From: Penicillium oxalicum
Taxonomy: Eukaryota > Ascomycota > Eurotiomycetes > Eurotiales > Aspergillaceae
Direction: 5' to 3'
DNA: 64,000 nt
NCBI RefSeq assembly: GCF_001723175.1
Contig: NC_064652.1
Span: 868,001-932,000, forward strand
Part shown: positions 32,452 to 43,791 of the stretch, in pieces
Layout of the letters: the number at the start of each line of letters is the position of its first letter
How positions within the stretch are numbered: position 1 is the stretch's first letter
Notes under the pieces: generated by a model
What the model was told of the DNA's origin: nothing
The model's input: only the letters and a program-made list of their open reading frames with translations
The model's database searches: none
Translations under genes and position numbers: made by a program

Positions 32452-35400
32452 ATGTACGAGCCATTCTATCTCGCCTTTGATGCCTACCCAACTGTCGTCC
32501 CGCGAGTGAAGGTGCGAGGCCTCATGGCACTGTTCCTGGCGGTTTCAATTTTGTGGGCGCTGATCTGGTAAGCCCCATTTCCCCGCAGACGACTCCTCCG
32601 AGACCACATTCGATGAGTGTTTTGTTTTGGAGATCTGACATTCGGCAGGCTTCTCTACCGAGCATGGCAAGTCTGTCAAACTCCTAATGATGTTCTCGTT
32701 GAGAAATTGGGCCTCGACATTCCACCACCACCAGAGGTCACCCTGGAGGAAATCACTGCTCGTGAGATTCGTTTGGCTTGGAAACAGCCAGAGTTTCATA
32801 ACTCCATACACAAGCATATCATCCAAGTGAACAATGTGAAAGGTATGCCTGCCTCCTAGCACCAGGTGGACTGGTTGTCGACTCGATCACACTCGGAAAG
32901 TACCTAACGAAATCAATGTAGTCGGCGAGTCGAAACGGGCAGAAACTGCGGTTGAAATCTCGAACTTGATTCCTGGCAGCATATACCATGTTTGTGTCCT
33001 CTCCGTCAGCGCAGCAAATTTCCAGACTCCGAGCGCCGTCCTGCACGTGCGCACCAAGTCGCTACCTCTCTCCCAAGGCGCGCAAGATGCGGTCAACGGC
33101 GGTCCGATTATTCGAGCATCGATTCCGAGATCGATTGTGGGATTACCCACCCCGTCCGCTCCTCTCATGGCTCGTGAGCTCAGCTCGGGCCAGGCACCTG
33201 GCAAGCGGCCTTCTACGGGCCGCAAATCTTCACCCGCGACCGGCTCCACCGATTTTTCCTACGGCCAAGCCGACGAGTCTCGACGTAACGGCCACCGTTC
33301 CAACCGAGACGAGAGTCTGGAGCAACTGGCGGAACGCCTTAAAGCTCTTCAGCAGGAGAACGATAACGTGGAGAAACAGGCAGCAGAAGAAGACGAGGAA
33401 CATTCGCAGCAATTGAAGGACCTCGAAAAACAGCGGGACGAGTTGAAGAAACGTGTCAAGGAAAAGGATGAAGCTAGCGGAGACCTGAAAAAGCACGTCT
33501 CCAAGCTGGAAAGTGTTAACCGCACCGTGCAGAGCGAGAAGACCAAGCGTATGAGACTTCTCCAGCAGAAAGAAGCTGAGCGTGATAAGCGAAAGAATGA
33601 TATTTTGCGATGGCAGGAGAAGGTCGCCCGAATGAACGCGGATGCGGCGCAGGCCAAGGAAGACAAGTCCCGTGTGGAGGAAGATGGCAAGGCCCGAGGA
33701 GACGAAATTCGCAAAAAGATTGCCAAAGAACAAGCGGACATGAAGATGATTGACGATGAAATTCAAGACAAGGGTGGTCGTATCAAGAAACTCGAAGACG
33801 AAAGGAAAGGACTTCAAGATGGCGAAAGTGAGGACGGAAAGGAGCTGGATCGAATCGACAACGAGCGAGCCCGGCAATGGGAGATGAAGCTGAACAGTCT
33901 GCACGCACGATATGCCACATTGGTCAATCTGCATGCGCAAGCTCAACAGCAGTATCAAGAAGCCCAAGAACGGTTGAAATGGCTCACGAACCAGCGTCCG
34001 AACAGTTCGGGCTTTTTCAACATGCCCTCCTTGGACCTGGATATGAACAATGCTGCAACCATACGGCCACGACGGCACCGCAGCTCCCTGAATAGCAATG
34101 TTTCCTCCCCAGTCAATTTCCCCGGTGTCGAGTCAGCCTTCCCAGGTAGCTTGACATACAATCCTCCGGTTACGAATTCGCCCACCTTCCCACCCAGTTC
34201 TGCCTTTTTCAACATTAATAACGGAATGACAATTCCCGATCTCTCTGAGCCGCCCGAAATCATGCGTTCCGACGCAGAGTCTACATTCAACAACCCTCAA
34301 ATGAGTCCTCGTGCGGATGCCTTGCTGCCATCTGATCTTCTGGGTGACGAGGAGTCTCCGGAGTTCCCGCAACCACTGACACGGCCACTTTTCTCCGCAA
34401 TCGAAGCGCCGAATGCCTCCCGAGATAATTTCCACGTCGGGCCTGCCTCCCCTGCATCTTCTGAAAGTAGGCCCGGTAGTGCTTTTGCCAGCCCGCTTGA
34501 AAGCCTGAACCGACAGGCTTCAGATTCCCAGGCTGTCGGGCTGTCAGCCGCCGCAGAGCGACCCAAAAGCGCCACACGTCGACTTTCTGGCTCTTTGGGT
34601 TTCACCGGCCTCGAGGCAAGACGCTGGCCGACGAGCCGCCTATGCTGGGCACGTTGAAACCAGGTCAAAGCCAGTCCTTCCCCCGCAATCCGGATGAACT
34701 GGAGCCCATCGGCTCCCGGCGGCGACGATTGAGCTACACAGGAAACTGGGCTAATCCAATGTCCTTGTTCCCTCGCAGCAACACCACCGGTGCTACTGCG
34801 GACAGTTCGTCAGATCACGCGCCATCCCGGCGTGCTGCATTCTCCAGCATTTTCTCATCTAGTAGGTTTGGGTTCGGCAGCACTGCCACCCGAGGGAATT
34901 CGGATCTGAACACGGGCTACAACCAGTTCAGCCCCCGTCATGATCCCATTGATCCATCTTCAATCCTTGGCAATGTTCGTCGCGGCTCCCTTTCCCCTCG
35001 TCCTTCATCGGCCTTTTCTTTTGACACTCAAAACCAGCTACCTCACCCTTCCACGGACAACCGTCATTTTGGATGGCCCTCGACGGAACCGACGGGCCAC
35101 CGAAACAGCCCATTGGGCTTGGACTGGGCTTCTCCTTCCACTTGGTCGCGCGGACCTTCCCGTCGGCCCTCGCTCTCTTTCGGTTCATCGGGGCATCTTC
35201 CATTGGGTCTCACTGGAGAGCCTGATTTCGTGGAAGAAACGTATGAACGACAGCTGCGGCCTCTCCAAGCTCCGATTGGAACCCGCCCATCCTCGTCTCA
35301 CCGTCCCATGACGCCCAAGCTGAATCCGGCTGCGCCCACATTTACCGCCGTCTTCAGCGGCATGCAGGATGGTCTGCACCAAGAAGAGGAACATGACACC

Positions 35401-35865
35401 CCCTTCGATCTGCATGTCGGTGGCGACGGATCCCCGTCTGAATCTCGAATGTCACGGGACTCTCGCTCACTATCCCACTTCACCGCTGGATCCTACGAGT
35501 CACTGGAGCGCATGCCATCCGGCGCATCTGCTGAAAACATCTCGAAAGAGTCTTTCATCCGCAAGATAACCCGCAAGGGTAGCTCCAGTAAATTCAGCTC
35601 ATGGAAAGACCGCTCGGGCCTCTTCTCCAAAAAGGCCGAGTCCTCACACGGTGACATTGAGGAGGATGCGGCGGCCGAGGCACAACTTGGTAAGAGCGTT
35701 GACAGCACCATCTCCAGTGCGCCATCTGCGGATCGCTCAACAAGGAGCAGCCTGGGCTTTTTCTCACGCAAGCCACGCAAGTCCGACAAAGCGAGCGAGA
35801 CGAGCGAGCGAGCCAGCGAAGCAGGCGATGAGGATTTTACGCTTGCGGAGATCGCGCACGCTTGA
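32452..35865 (+). CDS. membrane-anchored fibronectin-III/coiled-coil protein, frameshift in the sequence
   Basis: Three exons (32452-32567, 32649-32842, 32922-35865); about 1084 aa if one base is restored. Residues 24-42 form a membrane helix (LMALFLAVSILWALIWLLY). A fibronectin type III-like domain spans about 60-165 (PPPEVTLEEITAREIRLAW, then VEISNLIPGSIYHVCVLSVS). A long charged coiled coil runs about 233-460, and the rest is Ser/Pro-rich. Such proteins are conserved in filamentous fungi without known function. At 34613-34620 the frame shifts: the first frame ends at a stop at 34655-34657, while a second open frame carries on as TLADEPPMLGTLKPGQSQSF. One more G in the GG at 34615-34616 would join them as LEGKTLADEPP. 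A 59-nt GC-AG intron from 34616 would also keep the frame but would discard this good coding sequence. Confidence 0.8.
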
Positions 35866-36612
35866 TTCAGTAATCAGTCCCCTGCTTTCGTTTTGAGATC
35901 TTAGTTTTAATCATCTTCCGCCTTGGATTCACTGGCAAACACATTCATTCCGCACCATCAGTGCTGCACATACCTTCTTATCATTTACCTTACATGTTTG
36001 CCGGGCTCAATCGACAAACTCTCACATTCTTTTCCCACTCAGCAAATGTCCCTTTTATGAATCATACCACTTTTCCCAAGTAATCACCTTTCACCTCCAT
36101 CGCCCTTTTGCCTGGGATGCCAGCAAATTGTGTGTATTAATTAGGAAAGAGGTCAAAAAGTCATCAATATGCTCTAACAATTTGTTTGTCAAGGAACGCA
36201 TGTAATACTGGATGTCTTCTTGTGTCCGACATGTATGCAACTTGACGGGCGTTCCCCGAATCGACCATAGGCCCTGTCACCGAGTGAATCTAATCTGGGA
36301 ATTCGTTGAAAACTCGAAGATGGCAGCGGTACTAGCGATGTGGAATCTAGCAATCGGCCTATCAGGGACCATACAAGCTATTGACGCATTGTGATTGCGC
36401 ACAGAATACTGGATTCGCAACCAATCCAGCCTAGATGGATCGAGAATCAGAGATGGGTTGGGCGGGTCACAAGCGGTTTACAGCAAGCAAGCAACCCAAT
36501 CTTATCGCCGCACAAAATCGTCCCTCGGGTTCGACGCCGCTCCACTGGAATTTCAACTCTTTCGAACGCTGAGCTGGTCATACCTGCTCAACTGCAGACA
36601 CGGATCAAAACT
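35866..36612. other. intergenic, no gene seen
   Basis: 747 bases between the FN3 protein and THG1, both on the plus strand. Two overlapping short openings at 36391-36678 cover the THG1 start in other frames and look like shadows. Confidence 0.55.
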
Positions 36613-38126
36613 ATGGCGAATTCCAGGTCTGTATCTTCCGTAGCTGAGTTGAATCCAGAGATTGGTATCCCAATCTGACTAGATCAAAGATTCGAGTATG
36701 TCAAGGACTTTGAACAGCCCGACGTCTTGCTACCCAATACCTGGATCGTCGTCCGCATCGACGGAAGAGGATTTCACAAGTGAGTCGCCATGAACTTGAT
36801 CACGATTCATTGACAAGGGCCAAATTGCTCCTCTCCATCTCTCATGATACTTGACTCTAACGATCTCGCAGGTTGTCAGATCACTATGCGTTTATTAAAC
36901 CAAATGATCGGCGAGCTCTTGATCTGATGAACGCCGCTGCTGTCGAGGTCATGAAGGACCTGCCAGATCTATGCATCGCATATGGCGTTAGTGATGAGTT
37001 CAGGTGCGAGAATGGCCCCATCTCTTCGCCTTGATTGATCCTTGTTTTGTGGTCGGTATCCGTGAAACTGAGTAGTCCGCAGCTTCGTTTTCCATCCGAC
37101 TTGTCAGCTCTTCGAAAGACGAAATGCGTGAGTGAAAAGAACACATCTTTCCTCTTGTCTAGTTGATTTTTCCTGGTCGGTATTCCCCAATATTGGTTTC
37201 TGATTGATAGATTAAATGACAGCAAACTGGTGACAACCATTGTCTCGACATTCACGGCGTACTACATTCATCTATGGTCTACGTACTTTCCGTCAACGCC
37301 ACTTCAGCCTCCTTATCTGCCATCCTTTGATGGTCGGGCTGTCATCTATCCTACTGCGCGAATTCTCAGAGACTACATGAGCTGGCGCCAAGTAGATTGT
37401 AAGTTTTTTTTTTTTTTTGATGTTCTTTTGCTCCTTTCCTTCCTGTTGCCAGGGCAAGACAAAATCGCAATCAACCTGGGATGAACCATCTTGACTAATA
37501 TTGATATTCATTTAACAAAGGCCATATCAACAATCTCTACAACACCACCTTCTGGACTATGGTTCAGCAAGGAGGTCTGACTAACACAGATGCTGAGCAA
37601 GAATTGAAGGTTTGTGGCTCCTTTTTGCCTCTCATCTCGGGGAGACTGAACGGCACGAGACTCGGTCAGTGTCAAGTGGCGGGATCAATTCACTAACAGC
37701 CATCAAGGGAACTGTGTCTGCCGACAAGAACGAGATTCTTTTCAAACGCTTCGGCATCAACTATAACAATGAGCTCGAGATTTATAAGAAAGGAAGTGTG
37801 CTCTACCGACAAGTGAGATCAATGCAGCCTTCCTATGACACATTATATGCCAATGGATACTAATACTCAAGGCGCAGTATGAACTTCAGGAGCCTGCTCA
37901 AGAGCAGGACGTCAAGGACGAGGATGACTATGCTCAATCAGAACCGAAACAGTCTCGCTCACAACAGGAGAAACTCAAAAAATTGCGCCGAAAGGCTCAG
38001 GTTGTAGTGGATCACGTCGATATCATCCGGGACGAATTCTGGGAGAGACGTCCCTGGATCTTGTCTGGGAAACCAGGAAAGTTGCCTACGACGGACTCGA
38101 ATGATCAGAAGGAAGCTGAGAAATAA
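36613..38126 (+). CDS. THG1: tRNA(His) guanylyltransferase Thg1
   Basis: Eight exons: 36613-36626, 36690-36779, 36872-37003, 37083-37127, 37223-37398, 37521-37609, 37708-37812, 37878-38126, giving 299 aa with all phases consistent. Thg1 adds the essential extra G at the 5' end of tRNA(His). The first exon is only 14 nt (MANS plus two bases). Family motifs follow: [11 protein letters not shown] across an intron, [25 protein letters not shown] (catalytic acidic residues, again across an intron), then [20 protein letters not shown] and the [12 protein letters not shown] segment. The C-terminal 70 residues are charged, with [18 protein letters not shown], and may aid tRNA binding. The number of introns is high for so short a gene. 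It is convergent with TMA23 (204-base gap). Confidence 0.93.
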
Positions 38127-38330
38127 GAACACAAAAGAATACATGTTCATTGCTATGACAGAAACCTGTACAGCTCGAGGAAATGTTGAATAGCCATGCC
38201 AAACATAGTGGGTATCATGATCGCAGCAACAAAAAGCCTTTGGCAATCTATAGACTCGGTTCCGGCGCGATGCAAAAAAAAGAGACAACTTTTAGAAAAC
38301 GATGCTGGCGCTTTCAAAGCATAGTGTAGA

Positions 38331-39224
38331 TCAAGCAAGTTTTGCCTTTTTATCCTTCTTCTCCTTTTTGGAGCTCTTCAGGTCGGACTCTTTTTCTTCG
38401 CCGCTTTCCTTGGCCCGGCTCTTGCTTTTGGACCCCTTGCTCTCTTTCTTTTCCTTCTTCTTCTTCGCCAAGATCTCGGCCTCGTCAGAAGAAGCAGAAG
38501 TGGCAGTGTTTTCTCCCCCATCTTCATTCGTCAGCATAGGAGTGGGGTAGTCTTCTTCGCTTGCAGTGCGTCTCGATTGCTTCAACTTCTTTTCCTCTGC
38601 TTTGCGTTCCTTGCGTTCCTTCTTCTCCTTTTTCCTCAGCCGCCTTTCTTCTTTGCTCTCCATCCGTTCCTCAGAGGCAGAAGAATCACCGGAAGATGTG
38701 ACTGCCGATCCACTTGCTTCCTTGAGCTTGCGTCGCTTGGCTTTTTCCTCCCTGCGCGTAGCTCGTTTCTCCTTCCGCGCTGCTTTCTCCTCCTTCCGGG
38801 CGGCCTTTGCCTCCTTTCTCGCTCGCCGCTCGCCTTCATCCTCGGTGTCACGCTTTCGCTTGGACGAAGACCTGACCTTGGTCACTACTGCTTCCACGGC
38901 GACTTTCTTCTCGATAGTGCCGGCAAGGCATTCCCCACGCACAAAGTGTCGGTACAACTCGCTTGTCAGGGCATTGTTCGCTGGTTTGATTTCTGGTTTC
39001 TCCTCGCCGATCCCCTTGAGCGCATCTTCGAATCCTCGCAGCCACCATTGATTGGTAGGATCTTTGGTAGTTTTCTTGCCCACGCCGTGATTGTTTTGTT
39101 TGCGCGAGACGAGGATCGGTCTCGTCAGACCGAGACCGCCGTGGGGGCCAGGCCGTTTATTCGGATTGAGAGGGTTTCCAGGACCGGACCATCCATGTCG
39201 GATGAGGTATGCTTGGGCGTCCAT
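38331..39224 (-). CDS. TMA23: nucleolar G-patch-like protein TMA23
   Basis: Single exon on the minus strand, 297 aa from the ATG at 39224. Tma23 is a nucleolar protein linked to ribosome biogenesis. The N-terminus MDAQAYLIRHGWSGPGNPL and GGLGLTRPILVSRKQNNHG resembles a degenerate G-patch, followed by DPTNQWWLRGFEDALKGIG, which is family-specific. From about residue 115 the protein is a long Lys/Arg/Glu-rich region with many KK and EE pairs, typical of nucleolar proteins. The track upstream of the ATG is open for 36 more codons, but the family start at MDAQAYL is clear. The opposite-strand opening (38577-39359) is a shadow of this repetitive composition. Confidence 0.88.
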   Translation of the reverse strand: MDAQAYLIRHGWSGPGNPLNPNKRPGPHGGLGLTRPILVSRKQNNHGVGKKTTKDPTNQWWLRGFEDALKGIGEEKPEIKPANNALTSELYRHFVRGECLAGTIEKKVAVEAVVTKVRSSSKRKRDTEDEGERRARKEAKAARKEEKAARKEKRATRREEKAKRRKLKEASGSAVTSSGDSSASEERMESKEERRLRKKEKKERKERKAEEKKLKQSRRTASEEDYPTPMLTNEDGGENTATSASSDEAEILAKKKKEKKESKGSKSKSRAKESGEEKESDLKSSKKEKKDKKAKLA

Positions 39225-40562
39225 TTCGTAGTGAGCAAAGCCGGGCTGATAGTGGAGGAAATAACGAAGGCGCGGTCGCGAGGCTTGTTGAGTAGGACGA
39301 GGGGACGGGGACTTGACCCTGCGACAGGCCAAATCAGAGGAGAGGGGGAGTCGGAATGAGACGCTATAAAGCAGACATGCGCTGACTGATGTTCTCGGGG
39401 TGGAACAAGTGGACGAGAATCAGGTCTTGTTCACCTTCAAACGGGCGAGATAAAATTCAAGGTGTTTTGAGCGGATAAGAAGAAAAAAAAAGACTCGGTC
39501 CCTGGGCGATAAGGAAACTCCGCGCCTATCGATCTTCGGAACGATTTCGCTGCCCGCAAGTCAGGTGAGGCCCCCGGGTGCACTCTGATTATATAATCAT
39601 GGCATCTTTCAGGAAGTTGGCAATATGGTACAAGATGGCCCTCGAATAAGTCGATCTCTGAAACCTGGTACATTAATGGAATGTGAGTGGTGGAAAGCAT
39701 GGTACTGCACGGCTCGGAGAGATCTTCGACAGGAAGAAAATTCATGCTGTGCATAAAGCTCACCAGCAAAGCTACTTGACGCTGGACGAGAGAGGCCGAT
39801 ACACGAAGCAAGTTCAATGCTTTGATTGCTTCGACGTGATGAATATCATGCTTGTTTTGACCCTTCTGAGACTGCCTGCTCGAGAAAGCGCGTGGGCAAG
39901 GGAAGAAACATGTCCAAGTTTTGACTGGGATGAGTTGAGATATCTGTCACATCCCAGTCGAGTGAACTGATCACGGCAATTGTAAGTTGACAGGTGACAT
40001 GGAGCCTCGAGTCTTCTTCTTTTGATGCCCGACGTATACATGTCATTGTCAGTGGCTAGCGCTATATAGATGCCAATGCGATCTTCAGGCGGAATTCCAT
40101 ACGCTCATGTCCAAGATACAATGTGCACCAAAGGCTCCGCGAGCAACATTGGAGGAAAGAGGAACACGGAATAGCAAGAATAAGTATAGTGCGTTATCCC
40201 GTTCTTCAAGAATGAGATATATGATCTGAATCGGTGGGGAAGCGGGGGAAGAAAAAAAATCCAATTGGGAAAAAAAAGGCATTGAAGGTTCATGTCACGC
40301 GTACAAATACGGGTAGAATTGGGCCAATTACAGTACCCAGGTGCTCAGTCACAAAAAAGGACGATGTGTGCAGCAGAAGAAAAGAAATAGCGTGATCGGC
40401 GTGGGCTCATTAACTGGTACGAAGAAGATGCTCATTCGATACGTGGAGGGCTTCGAGAGCTCTTGCCCATCGGGCTTGCGCTCAAGCTAGAAGGGTATAA
40501 AAGTGAGCTATTCTGGCTTGAACAGAGCATTCCGAACGGTGGAAACAAGGGCACTGAGTCAC
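39225..40562. other. intergenic, no gene seen
   Basis: About 1.3 kb between the TMA23 start and the DEN1 stop. Only short openings are present, with none resembling a family. Confidence 0.55.
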
Positions 40563-41578
40563 TCACGATCGTCGTCGCTCTCCTTCTTTCCGGAAACCTT
40601 CAATGATTTTGGCCATCTCTTTGCGCGCTGCGTGGGCGTCCACCTTCTTTCCGCCCAGGCTCATGCTCACCTTTTCGTTCGCAGTAGCCATGAGCAGCCG
40701 CTTGAGGAGGATGTGACGCATGTTCATACACACAAACACGCCGCAGTCACTACCGCCGTCCTGCTGAGGGGAATCTCTCAAGTGCTGAAAGGCCAACGGT
40801 CGTCCCAGCAGTTTACCGAATTGCGCAGTCACATATCGGGCTTCGTCGTGATTTCCGAAAGCCAGTGAGTCATAGTGGAAAGCAACCCCATCCACGATAG
40901 AAATCAATAACAGTGACCAGTGCGTGCCTCCCTCGGCTTGCATCTTGTTGTGACAATCATTGATAGGCAGGAAGACGTGGGTGGTTTGCGAGAAGTCGGG
41001 CAGGGCTGAACGCAGTGAGCGCGGGTCCGGAGTCTGGAAAAGCATAAACGACATGCTGGGTCGAAGGAGAACAATATGCGAGGTCTTGTATTGAACCAGA
41101 AATTCATGTTCAAGGTATCTGCAGCAGTCTCCCGTCAGTACTGGTTTCTCGTGGGCGCTGCAGCCCGCCTTGAATCCAAACAGCTTACTCTTCCCAGAAC
41201 GAGATGATCTACAGACGAGTCAGTATTCGATGCTCCAGCAATCAAAACGGATTTTATCGCGATTGGCGATACTCACGTTGTCGGTCAGCCAATCGTTCTT
41301 CAGGCATTGCATATCCTCCCGAGTCACTGTGTTCCTGATTAGCCGCGGCAGTCGAGATGAAGAAGCGGGGTCCATACATCGGATATCATGATCTGCAGGC
41401 CCGAGAATCATGTTAGCGCACCTTTCAGCTCATCACCATCCCCGGTGAGGACTCATTTAAGCTCACAGCTGAGATAGGCATCATCGGGGCTCAGCTAGAC
41501 AGATCAGCAGTTGTCCCCGAACCGACAGTCTTGGTGACGAGGAAATCAGCTTACTCTGTCGCCGAAATGACCCCGCAT
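40563..41578 (-). CDS. DEN1: NEDD8-type deubiquitinase-like protease (Den1/SENP8, Ulp1 family)
   Basis: Five exons on the minus strand (41578-41555, 41494-41467, 41392-41277, 41208-41189, 41118-40563) give 247 aa. Exons 1, 2 and 4 are only 24, 28 and 20 nt. Den1 removes NEDD8 from conjugates and in Aspergillus affects development. The cysteine-protease triad is visible: His129 (GGTHWSLL), Asp146 (FHYDSL) and Cys188 (GGSDCGVF), with the oxyanion Gln near 181. The His-Asp spacing of 17 equals that of human SENP8. The N-terminal microexons join to read SYHDIRCMDP and NDWLTDNIISFWEEYLEHEF, a Ulp1-family signature, so the splicing is well supported. A basic tail ends the protein. It diverges from verprolin. 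Confidence 0.9.
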
Positions 41579-42349
41579 CCTCTTCTGCAACCTGCCCAGG
41601 CCACCATCCCGCATCTTGCTTGGAACAAGAGGAGCTGGAAGTTGGACGAACTTCGTTCCGTCAGGTCGGAGAACTTGGAGAATATCAACGACACCTCGCT
41701 ACAGAGAGAGTTTGTTGTTCCGTTGAACAAAAGAAACGCGCGTGGTGTCTGGCGTGGAGGATGATCAAAGAGGACAACAACCGTTTGTCAAGCAGTGGAA
41801 TTACAGGATGTTCTAATTCTGCGATGGTTCTGCAATGGCGGAGTGGAGACGGATCGGATCAAGCTCCGGACTAAAGAGTGTGTCGGAATTCCACAGGCTT
41901 GTAGGAGTAGTACTCCAGAAAATCGAGCACGGGCGATGTTGTAGGTCTTAGATTGAGAGTTTGAATTTGCTGCCAAAGGTGGTTCAAGGCAGAAACATTA
42001 AACGAGACTCTGCTTGATGATCCCTTGGGGTCGCTATCCGCTGTCAGCCAGTCAGCTCCTCTCGACTCTGACGTTCTGGCGTGCGGTTCGAGAACCCGAT
42101 GACGCGGGGCGCTTGTCTATTTCAGGGCGGTGGATCGTTTTCTGCCATCGTCAGTGGACTGAGCCACAGTCCCCAGCCTGACACTACCGGCCTTACGTTG
42201 ACGTCTTCTCTTCTGCCTCGCGTCTGAGTGTCCGTGAGGAGTCTCTTCACCCAATTTCGTTGGTCTCTTTTTTGATTCTGTCTGATTGCTCTGAAACAAT
42301 CCCCAGTCTCGATTAAAACGTCTCGAACGAGTGTCGACGAGTCGCGAGA
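41579..42349. promoter_or_regulatory. divergent promoter region DEN1 / verprolin
   Basis: 771 bases between two divergent start codons. No TATA box or known operator was recognised. Assignment is by position. Confidence 0.5.
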
Positions 42350-43791
42350 ATGCCTCCTCCTCCTCCCCCTCCCCTCCGCCGCCGCCGCCGCCCGGAGGTC
42401 TTGGTGGCCCTCCCCCACCTCCTCCTCCTGGAGGTGGCAGCAATCTTCCTGCCAGACCGTCGAAAAATGAAGTTAAAGGAAGGGTAAGCTGAAAGTCTAC
42501 GCGGTCCATGTCTTTCTCGTGGACGACTTCCTCCCTTTGGGGGCTGAGGTTCAAGCTAACGCGATCGCAGGGCGCTTTGTTATCCGATATTCACAAGGGG
42601 ACCCGACTGAAAAAAACCGTCACCAATGACCGATCAGCGCCTCAAATAGGAAGCACCGGAGGAAACTCGGCGGCACCTGCAGTTGGCGGAGCGCCACCAG
42701 TGCCGGGCATGAAAGCGCCCTCGGGTCTGGCACCGCCTGTGCCATCAGGCCTTGCTGCCAATCGAGAGCGAAGCAACAGTGAAGGGGTCTCCGGATTAGA
42801 TGCAGGATCGGGTGGTCCTGCAGCGCAGCTGGGAGGTCTTTTCGCTGGGGGCATGCCCAAATTACGCAGTCGCGGCGGAGTTGATACAGGAGCAAATAGA
42901 GATTCACCTTACATGTCCGACGGTGAAACGTCACGGCGCACAGCTCCCTCAGTCCCGAAGCCCCCTTCAGCTCCTCCTCCACCTCCTGGAGCCCGACCAC
43001 CGGTCCCCCCGCCTTCCGATTCACACAATGCGCCGGCCATCAATCCCCTCGTTGCCAGCTTAAAGAAGCCTCCACCACGTCCCGTCTCCAGGTCGTCTGC
43101 GTCTGCGGCGTCTATCAAGGGAGCGCCTGACGCCCCTCCCCCTCGCGCTCCCCCACCACCTCCTGGCTCGCGAAAGCCCTCTGGAGCTCCTCCTCCGCCA
43201 CCCTCTTCATCCGCGAGCCCGGCAGCTCCTCCCCCGCCCCCTCCCCCTCCTCCCTCCGCGCCCGCATCTTCACGCGTGCCTCCTCCTCCTCCACCTCCAG
43301 CTGCTCCCGGCCGGCCAACGCCTCCACCACCTCCCGCCCCGCCATCCGGAGCTTCGTCATCAATGGCTGCTCAAGCAGCACGCAGTGCACTTAGCTCCGC
43401 GGGCTCTCCGACAACACCTCCCCCTCCTCCCCCGCCGTCAGCTGCGCCAGCGGCTCCACCTCCGCCTCCGCCTCCAGCTTCAGCTCCAGCCCCTCCACCA
43501 CCCAGTGAGCCGCCCTCGCGCCCATCACCTATCGCTTCACGTCCAGTTTCACATGAACCGCATATTGCACTAGACCCCAGCGCATATACCTTGTCCTCTG
43601 TCGGTCCCGCGCCGTCGTCGGGCCTGCGGGCTTCTGCGAGTATTGGCCCTGTGCGAATAGAGGATCCACGATTCAAATTCCAAGGAGAAGGACTTTTTCC
43701 CAAGCCGCGGCCGTTTGTTGGTGGGGAAAGAAGGTATCGAGCTGGTCGAGGAAGCAGTGTGCCTCTCGACTTGAGTGCGCTGAGTGGTTGA
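42350..43791 (+). CDS. VRP1: verprolin / WASP-interacting protein, frameshift in the poly-Pro start
   Basis: Two exons (42350-42483, 42571-43791); 451 aa if one base is restored. Verprolin binds actin and the WASP homolog and organises endocytic actin patches. The WH2 actin-binding motif GALLSDIHKGTRLKKT opens exon 2. A long proline-rich region with PPPPPP runs and SH3-type sites fills the middle. The WASP-binding end reads RFKFQGEGLFPKPRPFVGG followed by GSSVPLDLSALSG. In exon 1, the ATG frame reads M, seven Pro, then RRRRR, whereas the frame that joins exon 2 reads PPPPPGGLGGPPPPPPPGGG, which is what verprolins have. One extra C in the C/T-rich tract 42353-42375 would join them. No other in-frame ATG lies upstream in this exon before a stop, so the start rests on this correction. 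Confidence 0.82.

Noticed and set aside
33230..34078. 282-codon minus-strand opening rich in Leu and Phe
   Set aside because: Antisense of the Lys/Glu coiled coil in the FN3 gene; its hydrophobic look is a mirror of that composition.
34616..34674. 59-nt GC-AG intron as an explanation of the FN3 frame change
   Set aside because: It would keep the frame, but it removes well-formed coding sequence and has no good branch site; a one-base homopolymer error is simpler. Not excluded.
38577..39359. 260-codon plus-strand opening
   Set aside because: Antisense of the Lys/Arg/Glu-rich TMA23 tail; no family resemblance.
42117..42554. 145-codon minus-strand opening with Gly runs
   Set aside because: Antisense of the verprolin proline tract and its leader.
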